A stretch of 10,496 bases of DNA from Verrucomicrobia bacterium 12-59-8 (GTDB lineage: Bacteria; Verrucomicrobiota; Verrucomicrobiae; Verrucomicrobiales; Verrucomicrobiaceae). The stretch lies in the NCBI GenBank assembly GCA_002279765.1, contig NCCR01000144.1:1-10496 (forward strand), written 5' to 3'. Below are positions 1-6,886 of this stretch, piece after piece (position 1 is the first letter of the stretch; each line of letters starts with the position of its first letter). The notes under the pieces were generated by a model, which was given only the letters and a program-made list of their open reading frames with translations, was not told the DNA's origin and did no database searches. The translations under genes were made by a program, and so were the position numbers.

Positions 1-1
1 C

Positions 2-469
2 GGACGCGCCGAACGCCTCAAGGTGGAAGAAGGCAGCGTCCTCTATGATGGAGTCCCGGAGGGCCAGATGCTCAGCATCGAGGACGACACCGGCTTGATT
101 CTCGGCGAGATCGAGCGGGCATTTTTGAACGAAGTCATGAATCTCCGCACCAAGGAAATCCTCACCCAGGTGCGGGTGCGGGTGGAGGATCATCTCGGCC
201 GCCTCGGCGCGGGCATTTATCTCACCGGCGGTGTCAGCATGATGAAAGGCGTTGACGTGGTGGCCCGCGAAGTGTTTGGAATCAAAGTCACGCGCGCTGG
301 TTCGGCTCCCGTCAGCGGCATCACCGCCACTTTCGAGAATCCGCAATACTCAGCACCCATCGGCCTCATTCGCTACGCGCAGATTCTGGACAGCGAAAAG
401 CCCTTTTTATCCCCGCTGAAGCGCCTTGGCAGGCGCATGCAGGAACTCCTTTCATCCGTCACTCTTTAA
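2..469 (+). CDS. ftsA: Cell division protein FtsA, C-terminal part (5' end outside window)
   Basis: This is the end of an actin-like ATPase that binds the FtsZ C-terminal peptide and anchors the Z-ring to the inner membrane. The reading frame is open from base 2 (G-R-A-E-R-L-K-V...), so the gene begins upstream and the GTG at 23 is not its start. Visible FtsA features are the AERLK helix, the nucleotide-binding loop LTGGVSMMKG around bases 221-250, and the family-typical stretch NPQYSAPIGLIRYAQ shortly before the end. The last residues, PLKRLGRRMQELLSSVTL, form a basic amphipathic segment that fits the FtsA membrane-targeting helix. The gene stops at TAA 467-469, and ftsZ follows after 35 bases on the same strand, the classic ftsA-ftsZ order. 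The family call rests on motifs plus the neighbour; about 155 residues are visible. Confidence 0.93.
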   Translation, partial: GRAERLKVEEGSVLYDGVPEGQMLSIEDDTGLILGEIERAFLNEVMNLRTKEILTQVRVRVEDHLGRLGAGIYLTGGVSMMKGVDVVAREVFGIKVTRAGSAPVSGITATFENPQYSAPIGLIRYAQILDSEKPFLSPLKRLGRRMQELLSSVTL

Positions 470-504
470 ACAAGCCAGCAGCCCAAACCTAACCACCCAC
501 CAAT
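470..504 (+). other. ftsA-ftsZ spacer, C/A-rich, no Shine-Dalgarno
   Basis: The 35 bases between the ftsA stop and the ftsZ ATG are rich in C and A, with a single G near the start (AAGCCAGCAGCCC has two). No GGAGG-like site lies within 15 bases of the ATG; the bases just before it read CACCCACCAAT. There is no obvious hairpin or promoter, so ftsZ is probably transcribed with ftsA and translated without Shine-Dalgarno pairing. Confidence 0.6.
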
Positions 505-2163
505 ATGGTAGAATACGACCGCTCCCAATCGCCAGAAGGTGCCAGCACAGCGGCACCGCGCATCTGCATCGTCGGTGTCGGCGGCGCAGGTTCCAATGTT
601 GTCGATCGCATCACCCTGGACCGCATCGTTGATGCCACCCTGGTCTGCGCGCATACAGACGTACGTGTGCTCGGCCATTCGATGGCACCGGTGAAAATCC
701 AGCTGGGTGCCGAGCTCATGAAGGGCATTGGCGCCGGCGGCGATCCCGATCTCGGACGTGAGGCGACGTTGTTCTCGCGCGATCAGATCCGGCAGGCCAT
801 CGAGAACCATGACATCATCTTCATCAGCGCCGGGCTCGGCGGCGGCACCGGCAGCGGTGCGGCTCCGGTCATTGCTGAAATCGCCAAAAACACCGGCGCG
901 CTGGTGCTCGTCGTTGCCACCATGCCTTTCAGCTTTGAAGGCCGCCGTCGTCTGGCCCAGGCCGAGGAGGCGCTCGAACTGCTGCAGAAGCGTGCGGACG
1001 CCCTCGTGCTCTTTGAAAATAACCGCATGGGTGAGCTCACCCTACCCAAGGACGGCATTCAGAAAGCCTTCAATCAGGCGGACCAGCTCATTGCGCAGAG
1101 CCTGCGTGCCATCTCCACCATCACCACCACTCCGGGCCTGGTGAAGCTCGGCCTCGACGACCTCACCTCCGCGCTGGCCAATGCCAATGGCCGCTGCCTC
1201 TTTGGCTTCGGCGAAGCGCGCGGTCAGAACCGTGGCACCGAAGCGCTCAAAAAAGCGCTCAAGAGCCCGCTCATCGACTCCGGCCGTCTCCTGCATCAGA
1301 CGAAGAATCTGCTGGTCCACGTCGCTGGCGGCGAATCGCTCACCCTGGTCGAAGTCGAGGGGGTCATGAAGCAGCTGGGACGTCATGTGCCGGATCAAAC
1401 CCACATTCTCTTCGGCCTGGGTGTCGATGCGAAGCTGGGAGATGCCATCGCCGTGACGCTGATCAGTTCATTGGGACTCAACCAGCTCAACGCCCACGCC
1501 ACTGCCGCACCGCCTTCTGAAATGTTCCAGCCACGCGCTGAAGCGCCGGCCCCCGTGCCTGCCCCAGCTCCCAAACGCGAGATCCCGGTGAAAAAGGCCC
1601 CCTCGCCGTATGCTCCGCCAGTGGAGTCCACGGCTGATCTGCTCTTCAAGTCCGAGGAGTTCATCGCTGTCCCTGCGGCCGGTGAGGCATTCCCACTAAA
1701 CGGCCTCCATGCGGAAGCAAAGCAAGTGCAGCCACAGGAGCAGCCGATGGACCATTTTGAAGAAACACCTGACTTCGACGAGCCTACCGCTCCTGTGGTC
1801 GCCGCCACGCCGGAAACAGCCCGCATTCCGGTGCGCACACCTGCCGCGAAGGAACTGGCAGATGCCGCCCGCAGCAGCAAGGAATCCACCCTCGCCGCCG
1901 TCGTGGCCCGCAGCGTCACGTTGCAGACCGAAGCTGCTCAGACGCAGGATGACCTCATCTCATTCGAGGAACCCGAGTCCGAATCCTCGACGATCAGCGC
2001 CACCGCTGTCCTCACCCGCAAGTCCACCGCCGAAAGCCAGCAGACCTTCAGCCTCGGTGAAGAAGATCGTGGCCGCTTCAAGGACACCGAACCTTCGATC
2101 GTGCAAGGAGAGGATCTCGACGTCCCGACCTGGATGCGCCTGAAGAAAAAGCTGCGCCGCTAA
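505..2163 (+). CDS. ftsZ: Cell division GTPase FtsZ, divergent, with long C-terminal linker
   Basis: FtsZ is the tubulin homologue that polymerises into the cytoplasmic division ring. Of 552 residues, about 20-325 form the GTPase/tubulin fold: glycine loop GVGGAGSN (24-31), tubulin signature GLGGGTGSG (110-118), PFSFEGRR (141-148), helix H7 around 187-208, PGL at 210-212, then a normal C-terminal subdomain ([23 protein letters not shown]). Several usually fixed positions differ. NTDAQAL reads HTDVRVL (50-56). The guanine-contacting Asp (E. coli D187) aligns with Gln194. The T7 catalytic loop NVDFAD reads KLGLDD (214-219), keeping only the last Asp. Residues 330-530 are a Pro/Ala/Glu-rich linker, much longer than in E. 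coli FtsZ (383 residues in all). The end, [16 protein letters not shown], matches the conserved FtsA-binding peptide with a basic tail. ATG 505 places the first strand about 20 residues in, as expected. The frame is intact. Confidence 0.97.
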   Translation: MVEYDRSQSPEGASTAAPRICIVGVGGAGSNVVDRITLDRIVDATLVCAHTDVRVLGHSMAPVKIQLGAELMKGIGAGGDPDLGREATLFSRDQIRQAIENHDIIFISAGLGGGTGSGAAPVIAEIAKNTGALVLVVATMPFSFEGRRRLAQAEEALELLQKRADALVLFENNRMGELTLPKDGIQKAFNQADQLIAQSLRAISTITTTPGLVKLGLDDLTSALANANGRCLFGFGEARGQNRGTEALKKALKSPLIDSGRLLHQTKNLLVHVAGGESLTLVEVEGVMKQLGRHVPDQTHILFGLGVDAKLGDAIAVTLISSLGLNQLNAHATAAPPSEMFQPRAEAPAPVPAPAPKREIPVKKAPSPYAPPVESTADLLFKSEEFIAVPAAGEAFPLNGLHAEAKQVQPQEQPMDHFEETPDFDEPTAPVVAATPETARIPVRTPAAKELADAARSSKESTLAAVVARSVTLQTEAAQTQDDLISFEEPESESSTISATAVLTRKSTAESQQTFSLGEEDRGRFKDTEPSIVQGEDLDVPTWMRLKKKLRR

Positions 2164-2194
2164 AACTCCGGCCGAGGCGCGTTTGTTTCCACAC

Positions 2195-3514
2195 ATGAAC
2201 GCCCCTCTGACTCGACGCCGCCTGCTGCAAACTTTGCCGCTCGCGGCATGCGCGGGCAGTTTCCACATTCATATTCGCTCCCAGGAGTCGAAAAAATCGT
2301 GGATCACCGGCAATCCGGCCATCGACAAGCCACGCGAAGTTGCGCTCAGCCTCCTGAAGCCCACCCAGGCCCAGATCGAACACGCATGGGAGCTCCATTT
2401 CGGCTCCGTCGTCTTTGAAAGCTACGGCTTCGCACCCCGCTGCGCCATCGATGCGGAGGCGATGAACGAAGCCATCAAATCCGGCGTCGGCGCCGATGAG
2501 ATCACCGATCTGCGCGAGTCCATGTCCATGAACCGCAACGCGACGAATGAACGCGAGCGCAAAGAATTCCTCGATGCCTTCCACGCGGCCGGTGTGACCT
2601 GCATTTTCCAAAACACCGGTGAAGAAGGCAGCGACCCGTTGCGGCTGATCAAACGCCTCGCGCATTTCACCAAAGCCACGGACTTGCTGAATCCGACACT
2701 CTCCAAGGTGATTATGTCCGAGGAAATTGTAGCCCTCAAAAAGGCAGGAAACGTCGGCCTGTGCTTCACCACCAACGGCGTGCCACTGATGCAGGACTGG
2801 GAAAGCGTGCGCGATGAGCTGCGCTTTGTGCGCATCTTCCACGAACTGGGTACCCGTATGATGCATGTGACCTACAACCGGCGGAATCCGCTGGGCGATG
2901 GTGCCGGGGAGCCACACGATGGTGGCCTGAGTGATTTCGGCCACGCAGCCGTCGCAGAGATGAACAAGATCGGCGTCATCGTCGATGTTGCACACAGTGG
3001 CTGGAAGACGGCCTACGATGCAGCCAAGAGCAGCACGCGGCCCATGGTGGCAAGCCACACGACCTGCTGCGGCGTTTTTGAGCACTTCCGGGGCAAGCCG
3101 GACGACACCATCAAAGCCATCTGCGACACCGACGGTCTCGTCGGCATCTGCTGCATCCCGCGTTTCCTCGGTGGCAAAGGTGACATCACCGCGCTGCTCG
3201 ATCATCTCGATTATCTCATCCGGAAATTCGGGGCTAAACATGCCGCCATCGGTTGCGACGTGGCCTACACCTCCCGTTTTGACAAGGAGGAGCGGGCGAA
3301 ACTGCTCAAAGCCCCCGGCGGCAGGGCCGACAAATGGGAGCACCTCTGGCCCAAGGACGACTACGTGACGACGATTGCAGCAGAGCAAAGTGTCGCCTGG
3401 TCGAACTGGCCGCTTTTCACCCTCGGTATGATCATGCGCGGACACAGCGACGAGACGATCCAGAAGGTCATCGGTGGCAATATGCTGCGAGTGCTGCGGG
3501 CGAACCAAGTCTGA
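2195..3514 (+). CDS. Membrane dipeptidase-family (peptidase M19) Tat lipoprotein with atypical metal site
   Basis: M19 enzymes are zinc hydrolases with a TIM-barrel fold that cleave dipeptides, often with a D-residue. ATG 2195 is preferred over an in-frame TTG at 2183 because it opens directly on a Tat signal, TRRRLLQ (residues 6-12), followed by LAAC (16-19), a lipobox. The product (439 residues) is therefore probably a lipidated, exported protein. Family motifs include the LSDFG and EMNKIGVIVDVAHSG stretch (His267), VASHTT (His288), HFRGKPDD (Arg299) and IGCD (Asp355). Other catalytic positions are changed: no HxD metal motif is visible N-terminally, where VVFESYGFAPR stands; the bridging-Glu position lies in CFTTNG (about 191-195); and the substrate His of LTHN is Tyr227 (VTYN). 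The gene begins 31 bases after ftsZ with no terminator visible between them and no Shine-Dalgarno. Family placement is firm; peptidase activity is uncertain. Confidence 0.88.
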   Translation: MNAPLTRRRLLQTLPLAACAGSFHIHIRSQESKKSWITGNPAIDKPREVALSLLKPTQAQIEHAWELHFGSVVFESYGFAPRCAIDAEAMNEAIKSGVGADEITDLRESMSMNRNATNERERKEFLDAFHAAGVTCIFQNTGEEGSDPLRLIKRLAHFTKATDLLNPTLSKVIMSEEIVALKKAGNVGLCFTTNGVPLMQDWESVRDELRFVRIFHELGTRMMHVTYNRRNPLGDGAGEPHDGGLSDFGHAAVAEMNKIGVIVDVAHSGWKTAYDAAKSSTRPMVASHTTCCGVFEHFRGKPDDTIKAICDTDGLVGICCIPRFLGGKGDITALLDHLDYLIRKFGAKHAAIGCDVAYTSRFDKEERAKLLKAPGGRADKWEHLWPKDDYVTTIAAEQSVAWSNWPLFTLGMIMRGHSDETIQKVIGGNMLRVLRANQV

Positions 3515-3530
3515 GGATGTGAAAAAACGG

Positions 3531-3551
3531 CACTTTGCAGTCTGCAAGGTG
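3531..3551. repeat. Inverted repeat just after the M19 gene
   Basis: CACTTTGCAG and CTGCAAGGTG flank a single T, giving ten pairs including one T-G wobble. It lies 17 bases after the M19 stop codon. On the plus strand no T-run follows. On the minus strand the hairpin would be followed by CCGTTTTTT, like a terminator for leftward transcripts, although no leftward gene ends here. It could be a 3'-end stabiliser, a weak terminator or a protein-binding palindrome. Confidence 0.4.
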
Positions 3552-3577
3552 GCACGTGTGCTGCGCGTATGGATTTT

Positions 3578-3606
3578 GGAGGAAATTGATATAGAATCAC
3601 TCCTCC
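3578..3606 (+). promoter_or_regulatory. GGAGGA...TCCTCC inverted repeat upstream of the PSD1 gene, with possible -10 box
   Basis: GGAGGA (3578-3583) and TCCTCC (3601-3606) are perfect complements, with an inner GAT/ATC pairing at 3588-3590 and 3596-3598. The element ends 10 bases before the ATG at 3617. GGAGGA is a strong anti-16S-rRNA match, but at 33 bases from the ATG it is too far to act as a normal ribosome binding site unless the hairpin folds. TAGAAT (3592-3597) matches five of six bases of a sigma-70 -10 box, but no good -35 box is visible. Role inferred only. Confidence 0.3.
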
Positions 3607-3616
3607 GAACCCCCAC

Positions 3617-6600
3617 ATGACCCTGCGCTTCCAGTTTCCCTTTTTCGTTTTGGGCGGTCTTGCCGTCGCAAGCTCCCTTGCGTCTGCCGCCGAGACTTTT
3701 CCGCCCGACCAGATCGAGTTCTTTGAGAAAACCATCCGCCCCGTGCTCGCGGAGCGCTGCTACGAGTGCCATGGCGCACACAAGCATCAAAATGGGCTGC
3801 GGCTCGACTCACGCGCAGCGATTTTGCAAGGCAGCGAGTATGGCAAAGTCGTCGAACCCGGCAATCCGAGCGCCAGCAAGCTGATCAAAGCGATCAATCA
3901 CGTCGCGGGTGTCGAGGCGATGCCCAAGAAGGGCGACAAGTTGCCTGCGCCCCAGATCGCCGCGTTCGAAAAATGGATCAGCATAAGCCTGCCCTGGCCG
4001 GTGGAGGCTGCGGTAGCCGAGCACGCCAAAGCGGACCCGATGCAGCACTGGGCCTACAAGCCGGTGCAAAAGCCCAAGCTGCCCGCTGGTTTCACCGGCA
4101 ATCCGATCGACGCATTCGTCGGTGCCAAACTCAAGGCTGCCGGACTCGATTTCGCCGCCCCTGCAGACCCGTCCATGCTGACGCGCCGCATTTACCTCAC
4201 GCTCACCGGACTGCCGCCGACCTATGACGAACAGCAGAAGAATCCTGCTCCACGGGCGCTGATCGCGCAATTGCTCGCCCAACCGGCCTATGGCGAGCGC
4301 TGGGCGCGTTTCTGGCTCGATGTGGTGCGTTATGCCGACACGAACGGCTACCAGGTGGCCGGCCGGAGCAATTTCTACCCCTTCGCCTACACGTATCGCG
4401 ACTGGATCGTGAAGGCTCTGAACGACGACATGCCATATGACCAGTTCGTGAGCTACCAGCTCGCGGCGGACCGACTGACTGCGGCCACGCCCAATTCGCC
4501 GAACCTCGCAGCGCTGGGATTTTACAACGTCGGCGAGCGTTTCATCAACGACCGCCTGCTCATCGCCGATGACCGCATTGATGTCATTGGCCGCGGTCTC
4601 CTCGGTCTCACGGTTGCCTGTGCGCGCTGCCACGATCACAAATTCGATCCGATCCCGAGCCGTGACTATTATGCGATGTACAGCATCCTGAACAGCAGCG
4701 ACGAGCCGGATGACACCGTGATGCCGATCATCGGCAAGGCGGCGAATGAAAAGGATGCACAGGACTACGATGCCAAGGCGGCCGAGATCGCGAAGAAGGA
4801 GCTCGACTTTAAGCGCACCGTTTATGACGAGTTCCGCAAGCCTGAGCGGCTGGCTGAATACCTCGCGTTTGCCCAGGACGCGACGGACATCAAGGACACC
4901 ACTGTGTTTAAAGGCAAGGCCGGTCAGATGAAGCTGCGTGACCGTGTGGCCGACCAGTGGCGCGATTTCCTGAAACGCTACGCTCTCAACACGAAGCCGC
5001 ACGCGGCCATGATCGCCTGGAATCGCTTCGCCCAACTTCCTGAAGCGGAGTTTGCCGTGAAATCAGCCGCCATTGCGCAAGAGCTGGCCAAGCCGGAAAG
5101 CGGCTGCACGCCTGAGATCGCGGCCGCTTTCGTGCAAACACCGCCAAAGTCGATGAAGGATGTCGCCTTGGCCTACGCGCGCATCATTCTCGACAGCAAG
5201 GTGGAGCCGATGCGCCAGCTCATGCAGGACAAGCTTTCTCCCATGTCCGTTCCGGTAGAGGGGGCTAACGTGTTCTTTACCCGCAAGGACAGCGAAACCG
5301 TGGTGCGCCTCAACAACGAGCGCACGCAGCTCGACAGCACCCATCCCGGCGCGCCGCCACGGGCCATGGTGATGCTCGACAAACCAAAGCCGCAGGACGT
5401 CCGCGTCTTCATCCGTGGCAATCCAGGGCGGCAGGGCGATCCCGCACCCCGTGCCTGGCTCACGATGTTCGGTGGCGAAAAATTCACGGAAGGCAGCGGC
5501 AGACTCGAACTCGCGAAGCACATAGCCAGCAAGGACAATCCGCTGACCGCGCGCGTCATTGTGAACCGCGTCTGGCTGCAGCATTTCGGCAAGCCCCTCG
5601 TCTCTCAGACCAGCGACTTCGGCGTGCAAACTGCGAAACCCGTGCAGGCCGATCTGCTCGACTACCTCGCCGCCACCTTCATGGAAAACGGCTGGAGCTT
5701 GAAGAAACTGCACACGCTCATCCTCACCTCGCGCACTTTCCAGCAGAGCAGTCACGCTACGCCGGAAAAAGCCGTCAAAGACGCCGAGAACGATCTGCTC
5801 AGCCGCTTCAACCGCCAGCGACTGGATTATGAAACGATGCGCGATGCCATTCTCTCCGCCTCCGGCGAACTCAACACGAGCAGGCATGGCGGACGTGCGG
5901 TGGAGCTGAATGCGAAAGATGCCGACACCCTGCGCACCGTTTATCTCAAAGTGGACCGTTACGATCAGGCCAGCGTGCCGGCGATGTTTGACTTCGCCAA
6001 TCCGGACGGCCACAGCCCGCAGCGCTTCAACACCACCGTGCCGCAGCAGGCGCTGTTTCTGATGAACAGCCCTTTCATGCGCGCCCGTGCCGATGCCATC
6101 GCCAAAGCGACGCCGCTGGCCGGCACCACGCTCGATTCCGAAGCCATCCGCGCGATGTACCGCCGTGTCCTCGCCCGCGATCCGAAGCCCGATGAAGTCG
6201 AGCTGGCCCAGCGCTTCTCCGCCGATGCCACCGCGCTCAACGCTGAAAAGCCTTTCCGCTGGAGCTATGGCTCGATGAAATTCTCACGCACTCCCGAAGG
6301 CAAGCCGTCTTTCACCGAATTCCAGGCCTTCACGCAGCTCACGGATCGTGGTGGTGGCGGGCAGAAAGTCTGGAGCCCTGCCGCCAAGATCCCCGACACC
6401 AAGTGGGGCCACGTCTTCTGGGCCAACTACGGTGCCCATGCCGCGCCCAGCGAATACATCGTCACCGCCCGCTGGCATGTGCCGACCGATATGAAAATCT
6501 CCATCGACAGCGTCTTGACCCGCAGCAGTGATCGTGGCGATGGCGTCCGTGCCTGGGTTTACAATGAACGCACTGGCATCCTGGCCGAACAGCTTTGCAC

Positions 6601-6877
6601 CCCGCAGAACAAAAAAGTCCCAGTCAAACTCACCACCGATGTAAAGCGCGGAGACACCCTCTGCTTCATTGTCCACAACGAAGGCGGGACCGACAGTGAC
6701 AGCTTTGACTGGCAGCCCACCATCAGCCGTGCAGACAGCGGTGAAGTGCTCACCAACGCCAAAACCGATTTCTGCGACTCCAGCCGCTGGCCCTTTGGCC
6801 GCGCCAAGCCTCAGAACGCCCTCAGCCAGCTCTCGCAGGTGCTGCTGATGAGCAACGAGTTCATGTTTGAGGATTGA
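3617..6877 (+). CDS. Secreted PSCyt1-DUF1549-DUF1553 (PSD1) di-haem cytochrome-like protein
   Basis: This is a large exported protein of a family abundant in Planctomycetes and Verrucomicrobia, often placed near carbohydrate-degradation genes; its biochemical role is not established. The Sec signal peptide spans residues 1-25 (FVLGGLAVASSLASAAE). The PSCyt1 domain (about 34-122) has haem site CYECH (48-52) and a possible Met ligand in EAMPKKGDKL. The DUF1549/PSCyt2 domain (about 160-365) contains YGERWARFWLDVVRYADTNG and a second CxxCH in CARCHDHKFDPIP (335-347). A middle region leads to DUF1553/PSD1 (about 626-880: NPLTARVIVNRVWLQHFGKP, RQRLDYETMRDAIL, FNTTVPQQALFLMNSP). About 881-1060 is a beta-rich insert (RWSYGSMKF to SDSFDWQPTI) before the closing helix LSQVLLMSNEFMFED. 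It is complete at 1086 residues and has no Shine-Dalgarno (CCCCAC precedes ATG). The usual DUF1501 partner is absent from the window; a convergent gene follows after 9 bases. Confidence 0.93.
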   Translation: MTLRFQFPFFVLGGLAVASSLASAAETFPPDQIEFFEKTIRPVLAERCYECHGAHKHQNGLRLDSRAAILQGSEYGKVVEPGNPSASKLIKAINHVAGVEAMPKKGDKLPAPQIAAFEKWISISLPWPVEAAVAEHAKADPMQHWAYKPVQKPKLPAGFTGNPIDAFVGAKLKAAGLDFAAPADPSMLTRRIYLTLTGLPPTYDEQQKNPAPRALIAQLLAQPAYGERWARFWLDVVRYADTNGYQVAGRSNFYPFAYTYRDWIVKALNDDMPYDQFVSYQLAADRLTAATPNSPNLAALGFYNVGERFINDRLLIADDRIDVIGRGLLGLTVACARCHDHKFDPIPSRDYYAMYSILNSSDEPDDTVMPIIGKAANEKDAQDYDAKAAEIAKKELDFKRTVYDEFRKPERLAEYLAFAQDATDIKDTTVFKGKAGQMKLRDRVADQWRDFLKRYALNTKPHAAMIAWNRFAQLPEAEFAVKSAAIAQELAKPESGCTPEIAAAFVQTPPKSMKDVALAYARIILDSKVEPMRQLMQDKLSPMSVPVEGANVFFTRKDSETVVRLNNERTQLDSTHPGAPPRAMVMLDKPKPQDVRVFIRGNPGRQGDPAPRAWLTMFGGEKFTEGSGRLELAKHIASKDNPLTARVIVNRVWLQHFGKPLVSQTSDFGVQTAKPVQADLLDYLAATFMENGWSLKKLHTLILTSRTFQQSSHATPEKAVKDAENDLLSRFNRQRLDYETMRDAILSASGELNTSRHGGRAVELNAKDADTLRTVYLKVDRYDQASVPAMFDFANPDGHSPQRFNTTVPQQALFLMNSPFMRARADAIAKATPLAGTTLDSEAIRAMYRRVLARDPKPDEVELAQRFSADATALNAEKPFRWSYGSMKFSRTPEGKPSFTEFQAFTQLTDRGGGGQKVWSPAAKIPDTKWGHVFWANYGAHAAPSEYIVTARWHVPTDMKISIDSVLTRSSDRGDGVRAWVYNERTGILAEQLCTPQNKKVPVKLTTDVKRGDTLCFIVHNEGGTDSDSFDWQPTISRADSGEVLTNAKTDFCDSSRWPFGRAKPQNALSQLSQVLLMSNEFMFED

Positions 6878-6886
6878 TCACTCCAC

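Noticed and set aside
23..25. GTG as the ftsA start
   Set aside because: The frame continues upstream to base 2 with FtsA-like sequence (AERLK), so the gene is cut by the window edge.
2183..2185. TTG as the M19 start
   Set aside because: It would add only four residues before the Tat signal and has no ribosome binding site; ATG 2195 fits a Tat lipoprotein signal better.
2078..3790. Long open frame (570 codons) on the minus strand across the M19 gene
   Set aside because: It is the antisense shadow of a clearly coding plus-strand gene with family motifs, in GC-rich DNA where reverse frames stay open. Its translation resembles no known family.
3809..5035. 408-codon minus-strand frame inside the PSD1 gene
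   Set aside because: It is fully covered by a real gene with two CxxCH sites and conserved DUF1549 motifs; the antisense product is low in hydrophobic order and resembles nothing I recognise.
5063..6013. 316-codon minus-strand frame inside the PSD1 gene
   Set aside because: Same antisense effect over the DUF1553 domain; no recognisable motif.
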